From the NCBI GenBank assembly GCA_024637305.1, contig JAGXFI010000079.1, positions 1 to 64,000 of the forward strand: a stretch of DNA of 64,000 nt. Reading direction: 5' to 3'. A program made the position numbers and the translations under genes. This document shows, piece by piece, positions 28,868 through 37,890 of this stretch. Below the pieces are notes generated by a model that saw only the letters and a program-made list of their open reading frames with translations, was not told the origin of the DNA and did no database searches. The stretch is from Sulfitobacter sp. (GTDB lineage: Bacteria > Pseudomonadota > Alphaproteobacteria > Rhodobacterales > Rhodobacteraceae). Each line of letters starts with the position of its first letter. Position 1 is the first letter of the stretch.

Positions 28868-29281
28868 TCATTTGGCCGAGATGACCGTCATGACGAGTTC
28901 GTCGTCAATCATGATAGGGCCATCTTCCTTGGCTCCTAAGGTATACTCGAAACTGCCGGTCATGGTTCCACCCTTCTCCGAGTGAATCATCAACATCAGC
29001 ATATCGCCGGATTTGACGTCTTCGGTGAGTATCGCGGCGACATCGATGTTTTCACCCATGCGCAGGGGGGCATACCCGACAACTGGGCCCGGTTTCATCC
29101 CGGCGTCCGTGCGGTGAACGACCATCCAGCCGTTTTCGCCGGCAACGACCATGTCGGCACTTACGCTTCCGCTTTCGACGGACTGATCCGTGCCTTCGAT
29201 CATGGGCGCGGGGCCATGGCCTGCGGCGTATGCACTGGTTGCCGCGATTGTCACTGCGAGGGCGGAAATGAGTTTGTTCAT
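28868..29281 (-). CDS. secreted DUF7282-like protein
   Basis: Signal peptide 'MNKLISALAVTIAATSAYAA', repetitive beta-rich domain 'ADMVVAGENGWMVVHRTDAG...SGDMLMLMIHSEKGGTM'. Confidence 0.7.
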   Translation of the reverse strand: MNKLISALAVTIAATSAYAAGHGPAPMIEGTDQSVESGSVSADMVVAGENGWMVVHRTDAGMKPGPVVGYAPLRMGENIDVAAILTEDVKSGDMLMLMIHSEKGGTMTGSFEYTLGAKEDGPIMIDDELVMTVISAK

Positions 29282-29454
29282 GTGTCTCTCCATGTTGATG
29301 GTTGACGTACATCTTGTACGCCATTGCAGGTAGACACGCAGCGCGGTCGGCAAGAGTTTCAGGGTCGCGGGTATATTTTTTCGGGCACCAATTAAGGTTT
29401 GCAAAATACCGGAGTGTGCTCCTTAGTCTCGCCTTGAGCGGCAGCAGCGCCTTG

Positions 29455-30027
29455 ATGCTTTTCAACCATGAAGAACGGCGGATCATATTGGAAAACAATG
29501 AAATAGAGACATTGATCGGGCGGCTCGCTTTGGGCGACACTGCCGCGTTCGGGCGTCTCTATGACCTTACATCCGGGAAACTTTTCGCTGTTTGCTTGCG
29601 TGTCCTGGGTCAAAGGGCAAGTGCCGAGGATGCAATGCAAGACAGCTTTGTGAAAATTTGGAAGAATGCAGACCGGTACCGCGTAAACGGTTACAGCCCG
29701 ATGTCGTGGCTCATCACGATCGCGCGCAATACGGCGATTGACCGGTTGCGTGCAACCCGTCCCGAAACGGATCTGGGGCGATATGTGGAGTTTCTTCCGG
29801 CAGCCGGTTTGAACCCCGAACAATCTGCAGTGGCTGCTTCGGAGGCGGCGCGTCTGGCAGATTGCTTTGCCGAGCTTGAAGAAGATAGCAGGGCCGCGAT
29901 AACGGGTGCCTATTTGCAAGGTGACAGCTACAAGGATCTCTCTGCACGGTTCGGCGTGCCGCTGAATACAATGCGCACCTGGCTGCGGCGCGGCCTGATG
30001 AGCCTGAGGGAGTGCATGTCCCGATGA
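29455..30027 (+). CDS. ECF RNA polymerase sigma factor
   Basis: Sigma region 2 'EDAMQDSFVKIWKNADRYRVNGYSPMSWLITIARNTAIDRLRA', region 4 'AAITGAYLQGDSYKDLSARFGVPLNTMRTWLRRGLMSLRECM'; exact start uncertain. Confidence 0.93.
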   Translation: MLFNHEERRIILENNEIETLIGRLALGDTAAFGRLYDLTSGKLFAVCLRVLGQRASAEDAMQDSFVKIWKNADRYRVNGYSPMSWLITIARNTAIDRLRATRPETDLGRYVEFLPAAGLNPEQSAVAASEAARLADCFAELEEDSRAAITGAYLQGDSYKDLSARFGVPLNTMRTWLRRGLMSLRECMSR

Positions 30028-30725
30028 GCAGCGAAACAGATCGCGAAGAAATGGATATGCTGGCCGCGGAATACGCGCTGCGGCTTCTGGAGGGCGAGGA
30101 TCTGGCGCGTGCCAACGCCTTGATGAACAGCGATCAGGATTTTGTTCGCGCGGTCGAGGGCTGGACCATGAGGCTGACCAGTTTGGCCGAAGACCTGGCC
30201 CCCGTTGATCCCGCGCCATCAGTGAAACGCGCTTTGATGCGGCGGATGTTTCCGGCAATGCAGCCGACGAAATCGTTCTGGGATCGGGTCGGCCCGTGGC
30301 TGGGTGTCGCGACAGCTGCATCTGTGGCCTTGGCCGCCGCCTTGGCGTGGCAGGTATTCAGCGTATCTGTCCGTTCGCCCGGCCCCTTGTACACAGCCGA
30401 GATCGCATCCGACACGAATGATTTCCGCGTCGTGGCCGTCGTGGACAAGACGGCGAACGAGGTGTTCCTGACCCGTACCGCAGGGGCTGCACCGGAAGGG
30501 CGTATCCTGCAGGTCTGGGCGCATGGTGAAGGCGCGCCTGCGCAATCGGTCGGATTATGGCCAGAGGGGGCTTCGGTCCGGTTGGTACTGCCACCCGAGA
30601 TTGCAGCTGTCGAGGGGACGCTGACACTTGGGGTCAGCGAGGAACCACCGGGCGGATCACCGACCGACGCGCCAACCGGCCGCGTCTTTGGGACCGCGGA
30701 TATACCCAACGTATCCGTGAACTAG
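30024..30725 (+). CDS. anti-sigma factor (RskA-like)
   Basis: 'AAEYALRLLEGEDLARANALM', single TM, C-terminal RskA-like domain; overlaps sigma stop (ATGA). Confidence 0.88.
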   Translation: MSSETDREEMDMLAAEYALRLLEGEDLARANALMNSDQDFVRAVEGWTMRLTSLAEDLAPVDPAPSVKRALMRRMFPAMQPTKSFWDRVGPWLGVATAASVALAAALAWQVFSVSVRSPGPLYTAEIASDTNDFRVVAVVDKTANEVFLTRTAGAAPEGRILQVWAHGEGAPAQSVGLWPEGASVRLVLPPEIAAVEGTLTLGVSEEPPGGSPTDAPTGRVFGTADIPNVSVN

Positions 30726-31160
30726 AGATAGCTGGCAGCGTGGCCGCCCGCACGTGTTGCGCGGGACCGGTCGTTCTTTCCGCTTCGGCGGCGGCTGAGC
30801 CAAACGCGCCGAGGCCTGCAAGCAACTTCAGACCCGCTGCTGGCAGTGGCACGGGCGTCACTGCCCGAACTTCACCAGCCAGTACCGGCAGGGCTATATT
30901 GTAGCTGGGGTTCGAGGCAAACAACGGGTTTTCGAAACTGTCGTCAAGCACGCAACCGGGTGCTGTGGGAAAACCGCCAAGGCCCGATACCGTGTCGTCG
31001 GTAAGCGACAGCACGATCGGACCATAGGTCGCGGCCTCTTTGCTCAGCTCGATAAAGCCGTCGCCATCCGTATCCTGCGATGCGGCCGGTGTGACTGAAT
31101 TGCCATCCGGTACGCCGTGGATGTGCTGAGCATGCGCCAGATTGGGGTCGAGCCCGCTTG
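30722..31160 (-). pseudogene. decayed CHRD-like protein with VPLPA-CTERM-type tail (N-terminus missing, C-terminal frame break)
   Basis: Minus-strand translation 'ASGLDPNLAHAQHIHGVPDGNSVTPAASQDTDGDGFIELSKEAATYGPIVLSLTDDTVSGLGGF...VTPVPLPAAGLKLLAGLGAFG' preceded by an in-frame TGA; basic cluster 'LSRRRSGKND' occurs in a neighbouring frame. Confidence 0.65.
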
Positions 31161-31266
31161 CCTGAACTCATTTTCCGGGTCCGGCGGATGCCTTCACCGG
31201 CGGCGCTTGAACGCGGTGAACCATCCCCCTAGGGTCAGAGACTGTAACGGAAATGGGGGGCACCAG

Positions 31267-32385
31267 ATGGCTGGACCGTTGACATCACTGAAAGTCGTGG
31301 AGTTTTCGGGGTTGGGACCGGCACCTCTTGCAGGGCAGTTGCTTGCCGATTTGGGGGCGGATGTCATCACCGTCGATCGGGTTGCAGGGCCTGCGGACCC
31401 CACCGACATCAACCGGCGCGGCAAAAGGTCTGTTGTGCTGAACCTGAAACATGCAGACGGGTTGGAGGCCGCAAGACGTTTGATTGCGGCGAGCGACGTG
31501 TTGATCGAAGGATTTCGTCCCGGTGTGATGGAGCGGCTGGGTCTTGGCCCTTCGGAATGCCCCGAGACGCTCATTTATGCGCGCATGACGGGTTGGGGTC
31601 AGGACGGTCCATGGGCTCAGATGGCGGGGCATGATATCAACTATCTTGGGCTGACGGGCGCGCTGCACGCGATGGGCGCGCCGGAGTCGGCACCGGTTCC
31701 GCCGCTCAATCTGGTTGCGGATTATGGCGGCGGCACGATGTTTCTTTTGCTCGGCATTCTTTCTGCCGTGATAGAGCGGGGCGTGTCCGGCAAAGGGCAG
31801 GTCGTAGACGCCGCAATGGTGGACGGCGTGCCGGCGATGATGGGCTTGATCCATACGATGTTGGCGCAGGGCCGCTGGACCGAAACGCGCGGCGCGAACT
31901 GGCTGGACGGGGCGGCCCCCTTCTATCGCTGCTATACATGTGCCTGCGGTGGTTTCATTGCCGTTGGTGCCTTGGAGCCGCAGTTCCATGCGCTGCTGCT
32001 CAAGCACGCAGATCTCCCGGCGGAGCACCAGCAGGACCAGAATGACAGTGCATTATGGGACGAACGCGTGGGGCTTTATGCTCGTGCCTTCGCGGCCCGG
32101 ACGCGTGATGATTGGGCCAAGATATTCGAAGGAACGGATGCCTGTGTTTCGCCCGTGCTGACGTTCTCCGAAGCGCCTCAGCATCCACATCTGGCCGCAC
32201 GCACCACTTTCTTCGCCAACGCGGGCGTGGAACAAGCCGCTCCCGCACCGCGATTCAGCAGGACCGCCACAGAAATGCCGCGACCGCCGGAAGCGATCGG
32301 TGCCGCGACCTATGAGGTTCTGGACACGCTTGGATATGACGAAAAACAGCGCGCCGAAATGTGCAAGGCCGGTGCAGTCGTTTAG
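31267..32385 (+). CDS. CaiB/BaiF CoA-transferase family protein (alpha-methylacyl-CoA racemase-like)
   Basis: 'LTSLKVVEFSGLGPAPLAGQLLADLGADVITVDR', 'LNLKHADGLEAARRLIAASDVLIEGFRPGVMERLGL'. Confidence 0.95.
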   Translation: MAGPLTSLKVVEFSGLGPAPLAGQLLADLGADVITVDRVAGPADPTDINRRGKRSVVLNLKHADGLEAARRLIAASDVLIEGFRPGVMERLGLGPSECPETLIYARMTGWGQDGPWAQMAGHDINYLGLTGALHAMGAPESAPVPPLNLVADYGGGTMFLLLGILSAVIERGVSGKGQVVDAAMVDGVPAMMGLIHTMLAQGRWTETRGANWLDGAAPFYRCYTCACGGFIAVGALEPQFHALLLKHADLPAEHQQDQNDSALWDERVGLYARAFAARTRDDWAKIFEGTDACVSPVLTFSEAPQHPHLAARTTFFANAGVEQAAPAPRFSRTATEMPRPPEAIGAATYEVLDTLGYDEKQRAEMCKAGAVV

Positions 32386-32437
32386 GGTTCGGCAGCGCAT
32401 TTATGCGATGTCACTCGCCCGACGGTTCGCGTAAGAT

Positions 32438-33091
32438 ATGGCGATGCACGATCAAACAGCCCCTCTGATAGACGTTCCGCTGAGTGAACTGATCATTTGC
32501 CCGGTTTGCGACGCGACCTATCGCCTTCAACGGCCAAAGCATGGCGAGCGCGCCGTTTGCCAGCGCTGTCACAAGGTCTTGATCGCGCCCCGTCGCAAGG
32601 CTGGACTGCAGATCATCGCCGTGGCGACGGCCGTGGTGATCCTGATTATCGCTGCGACCGTTTTCCCGTTTTTGCAGATCAGCGCGGCAGGGCAAACGAA
32701 CGCAGTCTCGATCCTTGATGCGGCGCTTTCTTTCACGGACGGCTGGCTTGTCCTGCTGTCGTTGGCCACGGCCGCGCTGATAATCTTTGTCCCGCTCTTG
32801 CGAATGCTGCTGACGCTCTATGTTCTGGTTCCAATCGTGATGGACCGCCCGCCCGCGCGGCATGCGATCAAGGCATTTCGCTTTTCCGAGGCGCTGCGGC
32901 CTTGGTCAATGGCCGAGATTTTCGCTCTGGGATGTGCCGTCGCGTTGGTTAAAATTGCTGATCTTGCGCAGGTTGCGTTCGGTCCGGCGTTCTGGATGTT
33001 CGGAGTGCTGGTCGTGCTTGTGATCGCGCAGGACAGTTTCTTGTGTAAATGGTCGGTATGGGACTCTCTGGAAAACGACAGGCATTCATAA
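32438..33091 (+). CDS. pqiA: paraquat-inducible protein A family protein (first half-module)
   Basis: 'CPVCDATYRLQRPKHGERAVCQRC' zinc ribbon plus TM segments. Confidence 0.88.
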   Translation: MAMHDQTAPLIDVPLSELIICPVCDATYRLQRPKHGERAVCQRCHKVLIAPRRKAGLQIIAVATAVVILIIAATVFPFLQISAAGQTNAVSILDAALSFTDGWLVLLSLATAALIIFVPLLRMLLTLYVLVPIVMDRPPARHAIKAFRFSEALRPWSMAEIFALGCAVALVKIADLAQVAFGPAFWMFGVLVVLVIAQDSFLCKWSVWDSLENDRHS

Positions 33092-33708
33092 CAGCGCGCG
33101 AAGCCGGGCTGGTTGCCTGCATCCGATGCACCAAGGCGTGGCCGCTTGGCACGCAGGTATGCGGGCGTTGCGGCCAAGCGCTGGTATCGCGCGACCGGCT
33201 GAGCCTGCAACGGGTCTGGGCGCTCTGGTTCATGGGGTTTTTGTGCTATATTCCGGCGAACCTGTATCCAATGCTGAAGACGCGGACGCTGTTCGTAGTA
33301 GAGGAAAGCACCATCATTGGTGGTGCGGTGGAACTGGCGCAACACGGGGCTTTCGGCATTGCGGCTATCATTCTGTTCGCGTCTGTTGTGATCCCTTTGG
33401 GCAAGTTCTGGGCAATTGCGTATCTGGCCGTCAGCGTGCGAAGCGAATCCACCGTCTCCTATCACCAGCGGTTACGCCTGTATGAGGTGGTCGAATACAT
33501 CGGGCGCTGGTCGATGATCGACATCTTTGTGGTTGCGATTTTGTCCTCTCTGGTGCAACTCCAGGCGCTCGCCGCGATCAATCCGGGACCGGCAAGTTTT
33601 TTCTTCGCGCTGTCGGTGATTTTCACGATGCTGTCGGCGCAGGCATTTGACGCGCGCACGATCTGGGACATCCAGGCCAAGCAGAAAGAGGCATCGGACC
33701 ATGTCTGA
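33049..33708 (+). CDS. pqiA: paraquat-inducible protein A family protein (second half-module)
   Basis: 'CIRCTKAWPLGTQVCGRCGQAL' zinc ribbon, 'YIPANLYPMLKTRTL', 'YEVVEYIGRWSMIDIFVVAIL'. Confidence 0.9.
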   Translation: MVGMGLSGKRQAFITAREAGLVACIRCTKAWPLGTQVCGRCGQALVSRDRLSLQRVWALWFMGFLCYIPANLYPMLKTRTLFVVEESTIIGGAVELAQHGAFGIAAIILFASVVIPLGKFWAIAYLAVSVRSESTVSYHQRLRLYEVVEYIGRWSMIDIFVVAILSSLVQLQALAAINPGPASFFFALSVIFTMLSAQAFDARTIWDIQAKQKEASDHV

Positions 33709-35785
33709 CACTCCGCCCGAAGTAACTATCGAAGCTGCGCGCGAGTCCCGATTCAGCGGTACGAGCTTTGTCTGGATCATCCCCATTCTTGCGCTCGTCA
33801 TTGCGCTGGGCGTGGCGTGGCAATCCTATAATGCCCGTGGACCCTTGATCGAAGTGGAATTCGAAAAGGGTGCCGGGATTGCCGCAGGCGCGACAGAGCT
33901 GAAATATCGCGATATCACAGTGGGTCGCGTCGAAGAGGTCGGGTTTACCGAGGGGTTGGACCGCGTGCTTGCGCGGATCCGCGTGGACAAGGCCGTCGCG
34001 CCCTACATTGACGATGGTTCGGTCTTCTGGATCGTGGAGCCGGAAGTGACCGCGCAGGGGATCACCGGATTGAGCACCGTGTTGAGCGGTGTCTACATCG
34101 AAGGGTCCTGGGACACGCAGATCGGGCAGGCGGAGACCAGGTTTCAAGGGGCGTCACAGACGCCATTGATCCGACCAGGCAAATCCGGGCTGCAACTAGC
34201 GTTCCGCACGTCGGCGACGGGGACGTTGACGGACAATGCGCCGATCCTGTTTCGTGGCATCGAAGTGGGGCGCGTCGGCAAGGCCCAGATCGCGCGCGGC
34301 GGTACCTTTGCCATTGTCGAGGCGCTTATCTACGAAGAGCATCGCAGTCTTGTGAATTCATCCACGCGGTTCTGGGACACTTCCGGTTTCAGCGTGTCTA
34401 TTGGACCGGGAGGGGCCGAGATCGACTTCTCCTCCTTGGCGACGCTGGTAGGGGGCGGAATCACGTTCGACACTTTTGTCTCGGGCGGCGCGCGCGTGCA
34501 GGACGGGCAGGTTTTTGAAATCTTTCCTGACCGTGGAACCGCCCGCAACAGCGTCTTCAGCGCCTCTGAGGTCGATCCGCTGCGGATCAGCGTGATCTTC
34601 GACGAGAATGTGTCGGGCTTGGCGACCGGAGCACCGGTAGAACTGAGCGGCCTCAAGATAGGCGAAGTCGAGACGCTGGGCGGGGTCATCGACAATGACC
34701 AGTTCGGGGACAGCCGCGTCCGGTTGAATGCCACGCTTCTGGTTCAGCCTGCGCGGCTCGGCCTGCCCGATCAAGTGACGGCAGAGAATGCACTGAGCTT
34801 TTTGCAGGAGCGGGTGGAAAACGGTCTGCGCGCGCGTCTCGCCTCGGCGAGCCTGCTGACCGGCGGTCTGAAGGTCGAAATGGTCGAAGTACCGGACGCC
34901 GAGCCTGCGCGCCTTATCATGACGGAAAATGAAATTCCGGTAATGCCCACAACCAAAAGCGAAGTATCCGATACGGCGGCAACCGTCGAAGGTGTGTTTA
35001 CCCGTATCAACAACTTGCCGATCGAAGAGTTGCTGAACAGCGCGATTGATTTCCTTGGTGCCGCAGAAGCGCTGATTTCCGACGAAGATTTGCGGCAGAC
35101 GCCCGAAGATGTGCGCACGCTGCTGGCCGACCTTTCGGCGCTGGTGAACTCCGATGGCGTGCAGAATGTGCCGGTTTCGCTAAACCAGACACTGACACGG
35201 ATCGAGGGTTTGGTGGCCGAACTCGAGCAGCAGCAGATCACTGCCAAGCTGGTCGCGGCGCTCGATTCCGCCGCCAGTGCTGCCGATACCGTCACCGCCT
35301 CTGTCGAAGGGGTGCCCGCGCTGGTCGAGCAGATACAGTCCGTGGCCGCCAAAGCCGATTCGCTTGAGCTGAACGCGCTGTTGGAAGAGCTGACGCTGCT
35401 GACCCGTTCGGCTGAAAGAGTCCTCGGGACGGAGGATGCGGTGGCATTGCCGGGGGCGCTGAAGGGCGCGTTGGACGAGCTGAACGCCACTCTCACTGAG
35501 CTGCGCGAAGGCGGGGCCGTGGCGAACGTGAACCAGACGCTTGCTTCAGCGCGCACCGCGGCCGATAATATCGCCGTCTCGGCACAGGAGTTGCCGGACG
35601 TGGTGGAACGGCTGACCGCGTTGTTTGCGCAGGCCAGCAGGACCATCGAAGGCTATAACAAAGGCGACGAGATCAGCCGGACGGCGCAGGAAACGATGCG
35701 TGACATCCAGCAGGCCGCCGACGCGCTCGCCAAGCTGGCGCGAACCATCGAACGAAATCCGAACTCTTTGCTGCTGGGACGATAG
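33701..35785 (+). CDS. pqiB: MCE-domain protein PqiB
   Basis: Repeated MCE domains ('GPLIEVEFEKGAGIAAGATELKYRDITVGRVEEVGF', 'APILFRGIEVGRVGKAQI', 'APVELSGLKIGEVETLGG'), long helical C-terminus. Confidence 0.93.
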   Translation: MSDTPPEVTIEAARESRFSGTSFVWIIPILALVIALGVAWQSYNARGPLIEVEFEKGAGIAAGATELKYRDITVGRVEEVGFTEGLDRVLARIRVDKAVAPYIDDGSVFWIVEPEVTAQGITGLSTVLSGVYIEGSWDTQIGQAETRFQGASQTPLIRPGKSGLQLAFRTSATGTLTDNAPILFRGIEVGRVGKAQIARGGTFAIVEALIYEEHRSLVNSSTRFWDTSGFSVSIGPGGAEIDFSSLATLVGGGITFDTFVSGGARVQDGQVFEIFPDRGTARNSVFSASEVDPLRISVIFDENVSGLATGAPVELSGLKIGEVETLGGVIDNDQFGDSRVRLNATLLVQPARLGLPDQVTAENALSFLQERVENGLRARLASASLLTGGLKVEMVEVPDAEPARLIMTENEIPVMPTTKSEVSDTAATVEGVFTRINNLPIEELLNSAIDFLGAAEALISDEDLRQTPEDVRTLLADLSALVNSDGVQNVPVSLNQTLTRIEGLVAELEQQQITAKLVAALDSAASAADTVTASVEGVPALVEQIQSVAAKADSLELNALLEELTLLTRSAERVLGTEDAVALPGALKGALDELNATLTELREGGAVANVNQTLASARTAADNIAVSAQELPDVVERLTALFAQASRTIEGYNKGDEISRTAQETMRDIQQAADALAKLARTIERNPNSLLLGR

Positions 35786-35788
35786 AAC

Positions 35789-36340
35789 ATGAAAATCCTG
35801 ACCCTTTTGCCACTTCTTCTAGTGCTGGCCGCCTGCAGCACCGCCAGCCGGATTGCAGTGCAGGCCCCAGCAGTGACCGATAACATTCCCATTTCCTTTC
35901 GCACGGTCGAGGTGCGGGACGTGTCGTTGCCAGCCTATGCGGCTGCGGACGAGCTTTCGCAGCAGGCCGAGGACGGGACCATAGTGGAGTCCGACGTTCT
36001 TTGGGCGGACACGCCTGAGCGCGCTGTCGCCCTGCAAGTGAGCGAAAATCTGTCGCGGTTGACCCGCGCGCGCGTTGCCTCTGAACCATGGCCTTTCGAA
36101 GCGTACCCGCAGGCCCGGCTTACCGTGCGGTTTTCCGAGATGATTGCCGGCACCAACGGGGTTTTCAGGATCTCGGGCCAGTACTTCGTCGCCAACCTCG
36201 AAGACGGTCCCGAGCGTTCGGGACTGTTTGACCTGACCCAGCCTTACGACGTTGGCGGTGGGCCTTCCGCCATCGCTCGGGCGCGGGGGCAGATCATCCT
36301 CGACCTGTCCAAGCTGATCGCCCGAGAAGGCCTGCGTTAA
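35789..36340 (+). CDS. pqiC: ABC-type transport auxiliary lipoprotein (PqiC-like)
   Basis: Lipobox 'LLLVLAACSTASR', operon position after pqiB. Confidence 0.85.
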   Translation: MKILTLLPLLLVLAACSTASRIAVQAPAVTDNIPISFRTVEVRDVSLPAYAAADELSQQAEDGTIVESDVLWADTPERAVALQVSENLSRLTRARVASEPWPFEAYPQARLTVRFSEMIAGTNGVFRISGQYFVANLEDGPERSGLFDLTQPYDVGGGPSAIARARGQIILDLSKLIAREGLR

Positions 36341-36400
36341 CCGCGACGACCCTGTGCGCCTCTCTTGCGCAGAGTCCGGTCAGAGACTACATCAACCCGC

Positions 36401-36889
36401 ATGGCTCAGGTAAAATCATCCAGCAAGTCCGACCCGAACTACAAGGTGATCGCCGAAAACCGTCGCGCCCGGTTTGATTACGCGATCGAGGAAGATATCG
36501 AATGCGGGATCATTCTTGAGGGCTCGGAGGTCAAATCGCTGCGCATGGGCGGCTCCAACATCGCCGAAAGCTATGCCGCGGTCGAAGATGGCGAGCTGTG
36601 GCTCGTCAACAGCTATATCGCGCCCTACAAGCAGGCCAAGACCTTTGGCCATGAAGAGCGCCGCCGGCGCAAGATGCTGGTGTCCCGCAAGCAACTTGCC
36701 CATCTGTGGAACGCGACGCAGCGCAAGGGTATGACCCTGGTGCCGCTGGTAATGTATTTCAACCACCGCGGCATGGCCAAGATCAAGATCGGCATCGCCA
36801 AGGGCAAAAAGCTGCACGACAAGCGCGAAACTGCGGCCAAGCGTGACTGGTCACGTCAAAAGCAGCGTTTGCTGAAGGATCACGGCTAG
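36401..36889 (+). CDS. smpB: SsrA-binding protein SmpB
   Basis: '[40 protein letters not shown]', '[16 protein letters not shown]'. Confidence 0.98.
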   Translation: MAQVKSSSKSDPNYKVIAENRRARFDYAIEEDIECGIILEGSEVKSLRMGGSNIAESYAAVEDGELWLVNSYIAPYKQAKTFGHEERRRRKMLVSRKQLAHLWNATQRKGMTLVPLVMYFNHRGMAKIKIGIAKGKKLHDKRETAAKRDWSRQKQRLLKDHG

Positions 36890-37035
36890 TCCGCGCATCC
36901 TCTGGCAAGTTCTGGGTGGAACGCGACATATTGTCGAAATGACCGGCGATCTACTCGAAGACAGGCTCTCGCACACTTGCCACCTGTGAGCCGTGGGGTT
37001 AGCTAAAGAAAACCCAACAGAGGGGGATTTTCCCT

Positions 37036-37890
37036 ATGTCCGACGACCCCAGAACGCTTGTTTCGACAGATTGGCTGGCACAGCACCTCAAGGACCCCGA
37101 CTTGCGGATTCTCGATGCGTCTTGGTATCTGCCCAACGTAGGCCGTGACCCCGAGGCCGAATACCGGGAAGGGCATATTCCCGGCGCGCGGTTTTTTGAC
37201 ATTGATGATATCTCGGATGCGCGGTCCGACCTGCCCCACATGGCTCCCCCGATCGAGAAATTCATGTCGCGCATGCGTGCAATGGGCGTGGGGGACGGTC
37301 ATCAGGTGGTGGTTTACGACGGCGCGGGTCTGTTGTCGGCTGCGCGCGTCTGGTGGTTGTTCAAGCTGATGGGGCAGGAAAACGTTGCGGTGTTGGACGG
37401 TGGTCTGCCCAAGTGGCTGGCCGAGGATCGCCCGACCGAGGACATGCCCCCCATTGCTCGCGAGCGTCACATGACGGTGCGGTTCCAGAACCAGTTGGTG
37501 CGCGACGTAACGCAGGTTGCGCAGGCCTCCAAGCTGGGCGAACCGCAGATCGTGGACGCCCGTTCCGCCGAGCGTTTTCGCGGCGAAGCGCCAGAGCCGC
37601 GCGAAGGTCTGCGTGCCGGCCATATTCCGGGATCGCGGAATGTGCCCTATGACGCGCTGCTGAATGATGACAAGACGATGAGATCCCCCAAAGAATGCCG
37701 TGCCATATTTGAGGCTGCGGGGCTCGATCTGTCCAAGCCGGTCGTCACGACATGCGGGTCCGGCGTAACGGCGGCGATTCTGGCTCTTGCGCTTGAGCGG
37801 ATGGGCCACGGTGCCTGGTCGCTATACGATGGTTCATGGGCCGAGTGGGGCCAGTTCCCCACCGTCCCGGTCGCGACAGGAGACGCGTGA
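37036..37890 (+). CDS. sseA: 3-mercaptopyruvate sulfurtransferase
   Basis: Two rhodanese domains; 'TTCGSGVTAAILALAL' CGSGVTA active-site loop. Confidence 0.93.
   Translation: MSDDPRTLVSTDWLAQHLKDPDLRILDASWYLPNVGRDPEAEYREGHIPGARFFDIDDISDARSDLPHMAPPIEKFMSRMRAMGVGDGHQVVVYDGAGLLSAARVWWLFKLMGQENVAVLDGGLPKWLAEDRPTEDMPPIARERHMTVRFQNQLVRDVTQVAQASKLGEPQIVDARSAERFRGEAPEPREGLRAGHIPGSRNVPYDALLNDDKTMRSPKECRAIFEAAGLDLSKPVVTTCGSGVTAAILALALERMGHGAWSLYDGSWAEWGQFPTVPVATGDA

Noticed and set aside
34771-35646. 291-aa Ser/Ala-rich minus-strand ORF
   Set aside because: Antisense shadow of pqiB; composition is typical of a reverse-frame artefact.
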